64,000 nt of DNA from Streptococcaceae bacterium (lineage in GTDB: Bacteria > Bacillota > Bacilli > Lactobacillales > Streptococcaceae). The stretch spans positions 83,090 to 147,089 of the forward strand of contig JAIRWF010000010.1 in NCBI GenBank assembly GCA_031253335.1. Direction: 5' to 3'. Positions 1-7,262 of this stretch are shown piece after piece. The notes below the pieces were generated by a model. That model was not told where the DNA came from and ran no database searches. It worked only from the letters and a program-made list of their open reading frames with translations. The number at the start of each line of letters is the position of its first letter. Positions within the stretch are counted from its first letter, which is position 1. Position numbers and translations under genes: made by a program.

Positions 1-1
1 A

Positions 2-151
2 GGCCTCTTCTCAGGTGGTGGCGGGAGTGATGATTTGTTTGAGCGTCATAAGGCACGTGGCTTTGAAGCTGTCATGCAGCGTTTCACTGCGATTATGATT
101 GGCCTTTGGATGTTGGTTGGTTTTGCGTTAGTTATATTATCTACAAAGTAA
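2..151 (+). CDS. secG: SecG, protein translocase subunit (C-terminal part, cut by window edge)
   Basis: The gene enters from outside the window; 49 codons are left, read in frame from base 2 to a TAA at 149-151. The visible part holds a glycine-rich turn (GLFSGGGGSDD), a basic stretch and one hydrophobic segment (IMIGLWMLVGFALVIL) close to the C-terminus. This fits the second half of SecG, the small two-helix subunit of the SecYEG membrane channel that stimulates preprotein export. The downstream order rnr-smpB is the usual streptococcal neighbourhood of secG and supports the call. The N-terminal helix and the start are not visible. Confidence 0.85.
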   Translation, partial: GLFSGGGGSDDLFERHKARGFEAVMQRFTAIMIGLWMLVGFALVILSTK

Positions 152-196
152 ACAAGATGTGAAACGGTACGTTTCTGAGCTTGCGAACAGCGAAAG

Positions 197-273
197 TCCT
201 TGTTTATGTACTCGAGCTAGCTCGAGCAAGGAATTGAGCAGTTGCGCAAGCGAAGGTTCCGTTGAACTCAATT
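197..273. other. Intergenic inverted repeats between secG and rnr
   Basis: A perfect 16-bp palindrome CTCGAGCTAGCTCGAG lies at 211-226, flanked by TCCTTG (197-202) and CAAGGA (227-232), so the strand can fold into an extended hairpin. A second pair, AATTGAG at 232-238 and CTCAATT at 267-273, follows. There is no T-run after either, so they are not obvious terminators. Function unknown. Confidence 0.5.
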
Positions 274-286
274 AAGAAAGTGGAGA

Positions 287-310
287 GGGCGGGTTTTCCG
301 CCCTATTTTT
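287..310 (+). terminator. GC hairpin plus T-run directly before rnr start
   Basis: GGGCGG (287-292) pairs with CCGCCC (298-303) over a GTTTT loop, followed by TATTTTT that runs straight into the rnr ATG at 311. It has the form of an intrinsic terminator for secG. It also sits exactly between a GGAG Shine-Dalgarno sequence (282-285) and the start codon, so when folded it would leave about 8 bases between them. Either role, or attenuation of rnr, is possible. Confidence 0.6.
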
Positions 311-2680
311 ATGAGAGAAAAAATAGTAGACTTTTTAAAGAAAAATCACAAGCCCCTAGCGCCTGATGTTTTGGCACGTCGACTCGAGATGTCAGCGCCT
401 GAAGACTACAAGGCCATGTACTCGGAGCTTTTAAAGCTCGAAAATGAGAAAAAAATTCAATTTCTAAAATCAGGCGAAGTCCGTTTGCGCAAGGAAGGAC
501 CACGTGTCGAAGGCGTTTTTCGGGCGAATTCGCGCGGTTTTGGCTTTGTGACGATTGATGATTCGGATGAGCCGGATGCTTTCATCCCGAATGGCAAGAC
601 CCGCTGGGCGCTGGATGGTGACCGTGTGCAGATTGAAATCACACGCAATGGCAACCCCTTGTCTGGGACGTCTGCCGAGGGCATTGTGAAGCACATCTTA
701 GAGCGTGGCACAAAGACACTAGTCGGGACCTTTACCGAGACCATGGATGATGGCTACATCGGCACGATTGCCTCACGCAACCGCAAACTCACCGCACCGA
801 TTCTCGTGCAAGCAGAAGGACTCCACCCCAAGACGGGAGACCTCGTGAAGCTCGATGTGACAGGTTATCCTCAAAATAAAGAAGGTTTTATCACAGGCCT
901 CGTCACAAAAATCATTGGATCTGAGGGCGACACGGGGATTGACGTCCTTGAAATCCTTGAATCCATGGATATTCGCTCGGAGTTTTCTGCGGAGGTCATG
1001 ACGCAAGTGGATAATATCACAGAAGAAATCACGGAAGCTGAACTTGCGGGACGCGAGGATTTCCGAAATGAAGTCATCTATACGATTGATGGTGCGGACT
1101 CAAAAGACCTCGATGACGCCATTCATGTGAAAGACTTAGGCAGTGGCCTTTATGAGCTCGGTGTTCATATCGCAGACGTCTCACACTATGTCACAGAAGG
1201 CTCTGCCTTGGATGAAGAAGCTTTGGAGCGCGCCACTTCCGTCTATGTGACGGATCGGGTCGTTCCCATGCTCCCAGTCAAGCTCTCAAACGGCATTTGC
1301 TCGCTCAACCCGCAAGTGGATCGGCTCACGCAGTCTTGCGTCATGAAAATCGACGGACAAGGGCAAATTCTCGACTATCGCATCGTGCAGTCGGTCATCA
1401 AAACGACCTATCGCATGACCTACGATGATGTGAATCTCATGATTGCGGGCGACGCAGAAGCTTTAGAAAAATTCCCAAAAATCGCCGATTCAGTGAAAAC
1501 GGCCGTGAAACTCCATGAAATTTTAGAAGCCATGCGTCTTCGCCGTGGCGCTCTGGAATTTGAGACGACGGAGTCCAAAATCGTCGTAGATAGCGCGGGC
1601 GTCCCCCAGAAAATTGTGAAACGCACGCGTGGGATTGCCGAGAAGATGATAGAAAGCTTCATGCTCGCGGCGAACGAGACGGTCGCTTTTAACTTTATGA
1701 AGCGTGAGCTCCCTGCGATTTACCGGATTCACGAAGAGCCTAAAGTTGAAAAGATTCGCTTGTTTGTTGATTTTGCAGCGGCTGCGGGTCTGCCTTTTCA
1801 GGGAGATGCCGCAAAGGTCAAAAATGCGGATTTGCAGAGTTTCATGCGCCGCGTGAAAGGCACGCCTTATGAGGCGGTGCTTGACATGATGCTCTTGCGG
1901 AGTATGCAGCAAGCCCGTTACAGTGAAAATAACGTGGGTCACTTTGGTCTTGCAGCGGAGAATTACACGCATTTCACGAGCCCGATACGCCGTTACCCAG
2001 ACCTCCTTGTGCACCGTTTGATTGATAACTATATCTCAGGGCACGTCGCAGAAGACGTCAAGACGCATTTCCACGAAGTGATACCAGGGATTGCGCAGCA
2101 GTCAAGCTCACGGGAACGTCGTGCGATTGATGCCGAGCGCGAAGTCACAAAAATCAAGTCCGCCGAATACATGGCGCAATTTGTGGGCGAGACGTTCGAT
2201 GGGGTGATTTCTGGTGTGACGGGATTTGGCGCTTTTGTCCAGCTGGAAAATACCGTAGAAGGTTTGATTGCGACGCGGGAGTTGAAAGAACGCTTTAACT
2301 TCAACGACCGCAATTTGACCTTGCAAAATGAAAGTACCGGTCTGATTTTCAAAATCGGGGCGCCCGTACGCGTGAAGCTAACGGGAGCGGATAAAGCGAC
2401 GGGGCAGATTGACTTCCAATGGGTCAAGTCGGATCTTGATGTCTATGAAAAGGTCGTTAAGTCAGAACGTCCAGAACGGCGAGGAAATAGAGGAAGCTCA
2501 TCGCTTCGCGCTGAGAACCGTGCTTCTAAAGATGCTAAAGCGTCAAGAAAACACGGTCCAGAAGAGCACCATGGTCATAAACCAGGCGACTACAAGAAAA
2601 ATGACCAACGGCCCTTCTATAAGAAGGGGAAGAAATCTTTCGGGAAAGCTGGTGGAAAGTCCCAAGGAAAGAAGCGCTGA
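311..2680 (+). CDS. rnr: Ribonuclease R (RNase II/RNB family 3'-5' exoribonuclease)
   Basis: A 789-residue protein of the usual RNase R length. It hydrolyses structured RNA from the 3' end in the cytoplasm and works with SmpB/tmRNA in clearing stalled messages. The order is a small winged-helix N-terminus (about 1-60), cold-shock OB folds (about 65-235), the RNB catalytic domain opening with GADSKDLDDAIH near residues 259-270 (the metal-binding aspartates), an S1 domain near 620-705 and a Lys/Arg/Gly-rich tail from about 715 that is typical of RNase R rather than RNase II. smpB follows after 53 bases, the standard pairing. The start at 311 is chosen from the N-terminal homology pattern; its Shine-Dalgarno sequence is separated from ATG by the hairpin at 287-303. 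Confidence 0.97.
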   Translation: MREKIVDFLKKNHKPLAPDVLARRLEMSAPEDYKAMYSELLKLENEKKIQFLKSGEVRLRKEGPRVEGVFRANSRGFGFVTIDDSDEPDAFIPNGKTRWALDGDRVQIEITRNGNPLSGTSAEGIVKHILERGTKTLVGTFTETMDDGYIGTIASRNRKLTAPILVQAEGLHPKTGDLVKLDVTGYPQNKEGFITGLVTKIIGSEGDTGIDVLEILESMDIRSEFSAEVMTQVDNITEEITEAELAGREDFRNEVIYTIDGADSKDLDDAIHVKDLGSGLYELGVHIADVSHYVTEGSALDEEALERATSVYVTDRVVPMLPVKLSNGICSLNPQVDRLTQSCVMKIDGQGQILDYRIVQSVIKTTYRMTYDDVNLMIAGDAEALEKFPKIADSVKTAVKLHEILEAMRLRRGALEFETTESKIVVDSAGVPQKIVKRTRGIAEKMIESFMLAANETVAFNFMKRELPAIYRIHEEPKVEKIRLFVDFAAAAGLPFQGDAAKVKNADLQSFMRRVKGTPYEAVLDMMLLRSMQQARYSENNVGHFGLAAENYTHFTSPIRRYPDLLVHRLIDNYISGHVAEDVKTHFHEVIPGIAQQSSSRERRAIDAEREVTKIKSAEYMAQFVGETFDGVISGVTGFGAFVQLENTVEGLIATRELKERFNFNDRNLTLQNESTGLIFKIGAPVRVKLTGADKATGQIDFQWVKSDLDVYEKVVKSERPERRGNRGSSSLRAENRASKDAKASRKHGPEEHHGHKPGDYKKNDQRPFYKKGKKSFGKAGGKSQGKKR

Positions 2681-2715
2681 GGCGCTTTTGTTTCGTCTGA
2701 TTGTCCCGAAGAATT

Positions 2716-2724
2716 TGTTATAAT
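2716..2724 (+). promoter_or_regulatory. Extended -10 box immediately upstream of smpB (leaderless)
   Basis: TGT-TATAAT, with only 9 bases between the hexamer and the smpB ATG at 2734. A start site about 7 bases downstream would leave essentially no 5' leader, and no Shine-Dalgarno sequence is present. No good -35 hexamer is seen at 17 bp. Confidence 0.5.
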
Positions 2725-2733
2725 AGGTTATAG

Positions 2734-3225
2734 ATGGCAAAAAAGAAAACTGAAGCGCCGCGGGGGACTTTTGATAATCCTGTGGCTTCAAATAAAAAGG
2801 CGTCGCACGACTATCTGATTGGCGAGACGTTTGAGTGCGGGCTGGTGCTGACGGGGACGGAGATTAAGTCTATCAGGCGAGCGCACATTCAGCTGCGGGA
2901 CGGCTTTGCGCGAGTGCGAGCTGGTGAAGTCTTTCTGTCGGGTGTGGTGATTGCGCACTTTGAAGAGGGAAATATCGCAAATGTCGATGAGGTGCGAGAC
3001 AGGAAACTTTTGATGCACAAAAAGCAGATTGCCCAGGTCGAGCGGGCTTTACAAGACACTGGGATGACCTTTGTGCCGCTCAAGGTCTATTTCAAAAATG
3101 GCTTTGCGAAAGTCCTCATGGGGCTCGCCAAGGGGAAACATGACTATGACAAGCGCAATGCGATTCGGGAGAAAGACCAGAGTCGCGATATGGCACGGCA
3201 ACTCAAAAACTACCAGACACGGTAG
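2734..3225 (+). CDS. smpB: SsrA-binding protein SmpB
   Basis: A 163-residue small basic protein that binds the tRNA-like part of tmRNA and brings it to stalled ribosomes for trans-translation. Recognisable family features are the OB-fold core with [21 protein letters not shown] near the N-terminus, the [11 protein letters not shown] segment, [16 protein letters not shown], and the basic C-terminal tail ending in [13 protein letters not shown]. Length is slightly above the common 150-156 residues owing to an N-terminal basic extension. It follows rnr, its functional partner in decay of nonstop mRNA. It has its own -10 box 9 bases before the ATG. Confidence 0.97.
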   Translation: MAKKKTEAPRGTFDNPVASNKKASHDYLIGETFECGLVLTGTEIKSIRRAHIQLRDGFARVRAGEVFLSGVVIAHFEEGNIANVDEVRDRKLLMHKKQIAQVERALQDTGMTFVPLKVYFKNGFAKVLMGLAKGKHDYDKRNAIREKDQSRDMARQLKNYQTR

Positions 3226-3232
3226 TTTTTTA
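3205..3232 (+). terminator. smpB terminator overlapping its stop codon
   Basis: AAAAACTACC (3205-3214) pairs perfectly with GGTAGTTTTT (3221-3230) over a six-base loop, continuing into T/A. The TAG stop of smpB (3223-3225) lies inside the descending arm. Confidence 0.85.
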
Positions 3233-3294
3233 TTTACAAACGCTTGCGGCCGCCATTTACAAAGCATTGATGTACTATTTACAAAAGCTTTACA
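3233..3294 (+). promoter_or_regulatory. Four phased TTTACA boxes (Pho-type operator)
   Basis: TTTACA occurs at 3233, 3256, 3278 and 3289, that is at spacings of 23, 22 and 11 bp, so all lie on one face of the helix. Direct repeats of TT(A/T)ACA at about 11-bp steps are the known binding pattern of PhoP/PhoB-type response regulators in Firmicutes. They stand 21 bp ahead of the -10 of a phosphate-binding protein gene, in place of a -35. I infer induction by phosphate starvation. Confidence 0.65.
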
Positions 3295-3312
3295 TTGGGG
3301 GGGATTTTTTTG

Positions 3313-3321
3313 TGTTATCAT
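3313..3321 (+). promoter_or_regulatory. Extended -10 of the first pstS gene
   Basis: TGT-TATCAT at 3313-3321. The upstream -35 position is occupied by the phased TTTACA boxes, as expected for an activator-dependent promoter. A leader of about 55 bases with a GGAG at 3365-3368 follows. Confidence 0.5.
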
Positions 3322-3381
3322 TCCTGTGTCGGTTAAACAGGTCCGGCCAAAATAAAAATATACTGGAGAAAATTTCATAAA

Positions 3382-4266
3382 ATGAAAACGAAAAAAGTTT
3401 TAGTTGGTTTGGTTGCTGGTGCTGCTCTTATCGGGCTTGCAGCTTGCGGAAACAGTACAAGTTCTACAACTTCAAGCAGTGCAAACTTGTCTGGCAAGAT
3501 TGTCGCAGGTGGTTCTACTGCCTTGCAGCCACTGGCACAAGCCGCTTCAACTGAATTTATGGCAAAAAATCCAAATGTGCAGATTACCGTTCAAGGCGGT
3601 GGTTCTGGGACTGGCTTGACACAAGTATCTAGTGGAAGCTTCCAAATTGGGAACTCTGATATCTTTGCTGAGCAGAAGTCTGGGATTGATGCGTCTAAAT
3701 TGACAGATAATAAAGTTGCTGTTGTCGGCGATGCTGCGATTGTCAACAGCAAAAATGGTGTGTCAAATTTGACAAAAGCACAGTTGACGGATATCTTCAC
3801 AGGTAAAGTCACCAACTGGAGTCAGGTTGGCGGATCAAATGAAAAAATTACGGTTATCGGTCGTACAGCTGGCTCTGGCACACGTGTGACATTTGACAAT
3901 ACGGCTCTTGGCGGTGATAGCGAATTGTCAACGGAAGCAACGCAGGATGCCAGCGGATCTGTCACGAAGCTTGTTGCGCAAACACCTGGTGCAATCAGCT
4001 ATGTGGCCTTCTCTTACACAAGCGACTCTGGTATCAAAGCCTTGAAGCTTGATGGCGTTGCACCAACTTATGCCAATGTTGAGACAAATGCTTACCCTGT
4101 ATGGTCTTACGAGCACATGTACACACTTGCTTCAAAGACAACAGCAGCAGATAAAGCATTCATCAAGTTCTTGGCCTCTGACACAGCTGACCTCAAGAAG
4201 CTTGGCTACATCCCTGTGACTGACATGAAAGTCACGATGGACAGCAACGGGAAAGTATCTAAATAA
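3382..4266 (+). CDS. pstS: Phosphate ABC transporter substrate-binding lipoprotein PstS (copy 1)
   Basis: A 294-residue secreted lipoprotein that captures inorganic phosphate outside the membrane for the PstCAB permease. The N-terminus is a lipoprotein signal with lipobox LAAC (Cys about residue 22) followed by a Ser/Thr linker. The PBP-like fold shows the family hallmarks: IVAGGSTALQPL, the phosphate-contact loop VQGGGSGTGL, QIGNSDIFAEQ, the LTDIFTGKVTNW segment, and GRTAGSGTRVTF. It is preceded by phased TTTACA boxes, suggesting phosphate control. A close paralogue follows at 4465 (over half of residues identical by eye). No pstC, pstA, pstB or phoU gene follows in this window, which is unusual. 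One copy of the TGTCAAATTTGACA palindrome lies in the gene at the SNLT codons. Confidence 0.95.
   Translation: MKTKKVLVGLVAGAALIGLAACGNSTSSTTSSSANLSGKIVAGGSTALQPLAQAASTEFMAKNPNVQITVQGGGSGTGLTQVSSGSFQIGNSDIFAEQKSGIDASKLTDNKVAVVGDAAIVNSKNGVSNLTKAQLTDIFTGKVTNWSQVGGSNEKITVIGRTAGSGTRVTFDNTALGGDSELSTEATQDASGSVTKLVAQTPGAISYVAFSYTSDSGIKALKLDGVAPTYANVETNAYPVWSYEHMYTLASKTTAADKAFIKFLASDTADLKKLGYIPVTDMKVTMDSNGKVSK
3761..3774. repeat. Dispersed palindrome TGTCAAATTTGACA, exact copy 1
   Basis: Inside the first pstS gene, read as (V)SNLT just before the conserved LTDIF segment. Confidence 0.85.
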
Positions 4267-4283
4267 GTCCTAAAACACCGCGT

Positions 4284-4297
4284 TGTCAAATTTGACA
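4284..4297. repeat. Dispersed palindrome TGTCAAATTTGACA, exact copy 2 (intergenic)
   Basis: Lies 18 bases after the first pstS stop; its last A is the first base of the AGGAGG ribosome binding site of the small ORF at 4309. One of two exact intergenic copies in the window. Confidence 0.85.
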
Positions 4298-4308
4298 GGA
4301 GGCTTGCC

Positions 4309-4431
4309 ATGAATTTCATTCAATTTATCAACTTGCAAGATGTGCAACTTGTCCTTGTGAGTAGCGATGGGCTTGCAGAGGTGATTCAGCTGCCCACAAG
4401 TTCTGTGCAAAATTCCGACAAGCGCTTGTGA
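4309..4431 (+). CDS. Small ORF of 40 codons between the two pstS genes
   Basis: ATG at 4309 has an ideal ribosome binding site, AGGAGG at 4297-4302 with six bases between, and the frame stays open to TGA at 4429-4431. The predicted peptide begins MNFIQFINLQDVQLVLVSSD and ends SSVQNSDKRL. It has no signal peptide or membrane helix and I do not recognise it. It could be a true small protein, a leader peptide for the second pstS, or a decayed fragment. The strong ribosome site is the main argument that it is translated. Confidence 0.45.
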   Translation: MNFIQFINLQDVQLVLVSSDGLAEVIQLPTSSVQNSDKRL

Positions 4432-4448
4432 AAATTTGCTATCAAATA

Positions 4449-4457
4449 TGCTAAAAT
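4449..4457 (+). promoter_or_regulatory. Extended -10 immediately upstream of second pstS (leaderless)
   Basis: TGC-TAAAAT with 7 bases before the ATG at 4465. No TTTACA boxes are found here, so this copy is probably not under the same phosphate control as the first. Confidence 0.5.
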
Positions 4458-4464
4458 AAGAGCT

Positions 4465-5319
4465 ATGAAAAAGAAATTTCTCATAGCTCTTCTAGCGTTT
4501 ACAGGGCTTGTGGCACTTACGGCCTGTGGCAACGGAAAGCAGCAAATCACAGCAGGTGGTTCAACCGCTCTGCAACCACTTGTAGAGCAGGCGTCGATTG
4601 ACTACATGAAACTTCATCCGTCTGAAATCATCATGGTGCAAGGCGGGGGATCTGGGGTTGGCCTTGCGCAAGTGGCTGCGGGGAGCTTCCAGATTGGAAA
4701 TTCGGACATTTTCGCCGAAGAAAAACCAGGGATTGATGCAAGCAAGTTGATTGACAACAAAGTTGCGGTTGTTGGGATTGCACCGATTGTTAATAGTAAG
4801 CTAGGTCTGTCAAATTTGACACAGACGCAGCTGATTTCGATTTTCACAGGCAAAGTCACGAACTGGTCGCAAGTGGGCGGCCCCAACGAAGCAATCACCG
4901 TTATCGGACGTACAGCAGGCTCTGGGACACGTGTCAATTTTGACAAATATGGCCTGAACGGATCGACCGAGCTCAATGGACCTACGCAAGACGCGAGCGG
5001 CTCCGTGGTGCAGCTCGTCAGCCAAACGCCAGGTGCTATCAGCTATGTTTCCTTTAGTTACAAGGATAAGCCAGGTGTCAAAGCGCTTGAGATTGACAAT
5101 GTCGCGCCAAATTATAAAAACGTCTCTGAAAACTACTGGAAAATCTGGGCTTACGAGCACATGTATCTCAATAAAGCCAAAGATAACACGACCGAACAAG
5201 ATTTCATCAATTTTATCAGTTCGGACAAAGCACATATTTTCGCAAAACTCGGCTATTTTAGCATCAATAATATGTACGTTGATCGCAACGCCCAAGGCAA
5301 AATCCGTCAAATCAATTAA
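4465..5319 (+). CDS. Phosphate ABC transporter substrate-binding lipoprotein PstS (copy 2)
   Basis: A 284-residue paralogue of the preceding PstS. It has a lipoprotein signal with lipobox LTAC (Cys about 21), ITAGGSTALQPLVEQA, VQGGGSGVGL, GNSDIFAEE, SIFTGKVTNWSQVGG and GRTAGSGTRVNF, so all phosphate-binding loops are kept. Family role: extracellular phosphate capture for Pst uptake. Lactococci are known to carry two tandem pst binding-protein genes, which fits, but there the permease genes follow; here a repeat element comes directly after the stop codon. Its own -10 box, 7 bases before ATG, suggests transcription separate from copy 1. Confidence 0.94.
   Translation: MKKKFLIALLAFTGLVALTACGNGKQQITAGGSTALQPLVEQASIDYMKLHPSEIIMVQGGGSGVGLAQVAAGSFQIGNSDIFAEEKPGIDASKLIDNKVAVVGIAPIVNSKLGLSNLTQTQLISIFTGKVTNWSQVGGPNEAITVIGRTAGSGTRVNFDKYGLNGSTELNGPTQDASGSVVQLVSQTPGAISYVSFSYKDKPGVKALEIDNVAPNYKNVSENYWKIWAYEHMYLNKAKDNTTEQDFINFISSDKAHIFAKLGYFSINNMYVDRNAQGKIRQIN
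4808..4821. repeat. Dispersed palindrome TGTCAAATTTGACA, exact copy 3
   Basis: Inside the second pstS at the same codon position (LSNLT) as in the first. A one-mismatch relative, TGTCAATTTTGACA, lies at 4932-4945 in the same gene. Confidence 0.85.
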
Positions 5320-5320
5320 A

Positions 5321-5649
5321 GGTTACCTCTATCTCCGCGCTTTGCGCTGCGCTGTCCATGCTCGCTAAGCAAGCAAGCTTGCAAGTCGCATGGCAACTCC
5401 CTGCTTTCTCGTCTGGCTTCGCCACAGCGCTTGCTTGACGCAACGCGTCAAGGTAGCAAATCAAGAAACGAAGTTTCCTCATTCGTCGCCGAATAAATGA
5501 ACGCACAACTAGCGTTTTTGGGCGACACAAGCTTCACATGTTTCATCCGCTACCTCGACGCAGGCTGGGACTTGTTTCACAAGTCTTTATCTACCACCTT
5601 GGACGAGTCGTCCAAGCGAGCAAAAGCAAAACGGTTTTTAGACACGCCC
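5321..5649 (-). repeat. Hairpin-rich intergenic repeat element, copy 1 (329 bp)
   Basis: Starts one base after the stop codon of the second pstS with GGTTACCTCTATCTCCGCGC and ends with the complement of GGGCGTGTCT. The same ends enclose copies at 11533-11769, 49576-50027 and from 63781 to the window end. Ends are imperfect inverted repeats sharing TCTATCTCCGC. The interior is a chain of stem-loops, including a TTGGACGA/TCGTCCAA palindrome near 5610. No transposase-like ORF is present, so it resembles a non-autonomous MITE or RUP/BOX-type repeat. Confidence 0.8.
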
Positions 5650-5656
5650 TATTGTA

Positions 5657-5683
5657 GCAAAAAATCTGACTTTTGTCAGATTT
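5657..5683 (-). terminator. pgsA operon terminator
   Basis: On the minus strand AAATCTGAC and GTCAGATTT form a 9-bp stem over a four-base loop and are followed by a T-run (complement of the A-run at 5659-5664). It lies 42 bases beyond the pgsA stop. Confidence 0.8.
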
Positions 5684-5724
5684 ATCTGGTGTATCCCGCA
5701 AACTTTGAGGGTGAGGTTGTAGGG

Positions 5725-6321
5725 CTAGCTTTGATTTTTGAAGACCCAGCGGGCTTGGTAAAAATAGTCGATGCCGCTGTATATGGTAAAAAACAGACAG
5801 ATGTAGAGAAGGGCCGTGCCGATGAAGAAGAAATTGCCGATGAGCAGGAAAATAATGCCGGTCATTTGTGTGGCTGTCTTGATTTTCCCCGGCATGGCGG
5901 CCGCATGGACGGTACCTGATTGCTCCACGATAAGGAGGCGAAGGCCTGTCACTGCGAGCTCTCGGCAGACAATGATCGCAACGACCCAAGCGGGGGCAAG
6001 GCCTACAAATACCAAGTAGATGAATGCTACCATAGTGAGCATTTTGTCAGCCAAAGGATCTGCAAATTTGCCGAAATTTGAGACAACGTGCCATTTGCGC
6101 GCAAGGTGGCCATCGAGAAAATCGGTCGTTGAGGCGACGGCAAAGACGATGGCTGCGATAATCGTAAGTGTGTAGATGGGGACAGACGTGTGATTCCAAG
6201 GAGAAGGGTTCGCAATCAAAAGTCCTGGGCCACTTTGAGGAATTTGCAAAAGGATGATGAAGACGGGAATCAGGATGATGCGCATGATGGTGATGGCGTT
6301 AGGGATTTGTTCTTTTTTCAT
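5725..6321 (-). CDS. pgsA: CDP-diacylglycerol--glycerol-3-phosphate 3-phosphatidyltransferase
   Basis: A 198-residue integral membrane enzyme that makes phosphatidylglycerol phosphate, the first step to phosphatidylglycerol. The CDP-alcohol phosphotransferase signature D-G-x2-A-R-x8-G-x3-D-x3-D is complete: DGHLARKWHVVSNFGKFADP followed by LAD, near residues 70-92. Four or more hydrophobic segments surround it. The start ATG overlaps the rodZ stop by four bases (ATGA), so translation is coupled. yfmF-yfmH-rodZ-pgsA is a standard streptococcal/lactococcal block. It is the last gene of the unit and is followed by the terminator at 5657-5683. Confidence 0.96.
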   Translation of the reverse strand: MKKEQIPNAITIMRIILIPVFIILLQIPQSGPGLLIANPSPWNHTSVPIYTLTIIAAIVFAVASTTDFLDGHLARKWHVVSNFGKFADPLADKMLTMVAFIYLVFVGLAPAWVVAIIVCRELAVTGLRLLIVEQSGTVHAAAMPGKIKTATQMTGIIFLLIGNFFFIGTALLYICLFFTIYSGIDYFYQARWVFKNQS

Positions 6322-7217
6322 GGGGTCGTGCTACTCGTTTCTGTGGTGGTTGGGGTGTTTCCCGTGTAGTTCATCTGGAGGACAATGAGATAGGCGCTTG
6401 CCATGGTGCCTGTGAGCGTCAGAGGCTGACCATTTATTGTAATGGTAGTGGTGCCAACTTTGCCTAAGGTAATGGTAGCTGTGGTTGCGCTCGTGTTAAG
6501 GGTGGCTTCGGCGGTCGGGTTGGCACTTGAGAGGGTAGCTGCCTGGACGTTCGCATTGGTGAGGCTAAATGAGGTTGTGGCAGCACCTGTATTCAACGAA
6601 AAGTCAATGACAACAGGATTTTTACTGGTATTGACGGTTGCGGTGACGGTCGCACCATTTTGCGCAAGGCTGATGGTAGTTGCGGGTGTGGATGAACTTG
6701 AAGGTGTCTCAGAGCTTGTGGAAGTGGCAGTGGCTACGGTGTAGTTTTTGAGTGTAATGTCATTACCTGACTGGCGGTTAAGAAAAACAATGGTTAAGAC
6801 TGCGGCGAGGATCAGGACGGCAACGACTGAAAGGAGGACGATGGGAGCGTAGTGTCTTCGGGTCTCGGCGGCTTCTTCGGCGACTTCTTCTTCAGTTTTG
6901 GGGCGCTCGGGGATGCGTTGGTCTGGGCGTACGAAGCGGTAATTGCCTGTGTCTTCGAGGTAATCATCATCGACTTCAACGTCGGTGTGGGAATCGTATG
7001 CCTCAAGAATGGCATCTATATCTAGGTCGAGCTTGGTCGCATACTGTTTGAGGTAGGCACGGACGTAAAATTCACCTGGGAGAGCCTCGTAGTTGCCCGT
7101 TTCAAGCGCACTGATGTAGATTTTCTTGATATTGGTTTGGCGTTCTGCCTTGTCGAGCGACCAGTCTATTTGTGTGCGGCGGTCTTTTAAGACCTGGCCG
7201 ATGGGGTGTTTTGCCAC
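6318..7217 (-). CDS. rodZ: RodZ-like helix-turn-helix membrane protein
   Basis: A 299-residue bitopic protein. Residues 1-70 form a Cro/RodZ-type HTH (IGQVLKDRRTQIDWSLDKAE, ISALETGNYEALPG), an acidic linker follows, one transmembrane helix lies at 124-146, and the outside part is a Ser/Thr-rich stretch (about 155-185) and a beta-rich domain. RodZ ties MreB or the elongation machinery to the envelope; many Firmicutes carry it next to pgsA, as here. The start is GTG at 7217 with AAAGGAG five bases upstream. The C-terminal tail ends in a second Thr/Ser-rich run. Cell-shape function is inferred from the family. Confidence 0.85.
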   Translation of the reverse strand: MAKHPIGQVLKDRRTQIDWSLDKAERQTNIKKIYISALETGNYEALPGEFYVRAYLKQYATKLDLDIDAILEAYDSHTDVEVDDDYLEDTGNYRFVRPDQRIPERPKTEEEVAEEAAETRRHYAPIVLLSVVAVLILAAVLTIVFLNRQSGNDITLKNYTVATATSTSSETPSSSSTPATTISLAQNGATVTATVNTSKNPVVIDFSLNTGAATTSFSLTNANVQAATLSSANPTAEATLNTSATTATITLGKVGTTTITINGQPLTLTGTMASAYLIVLQMNYTGNTPTTTETSSTTP

Positions 7218-7262
7218 GCGGTCTCCTTTCTGTGAATTTGTGAAACGTGTTCGCCTGTGTTT

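Noticed and set aside
2409..2723. 104-codon frame overlapping the end of rnr
   Set aside because: It is a frame-shifted shadow of the Lys-rich rnr tail without its own ribosome site.
4284..4297. The palindrome as a transcription terminator
   Set aside because: The stem would be only 5 bp with a 4-base loop and no T-run; most copies lie inside genes where termination would be harmful.
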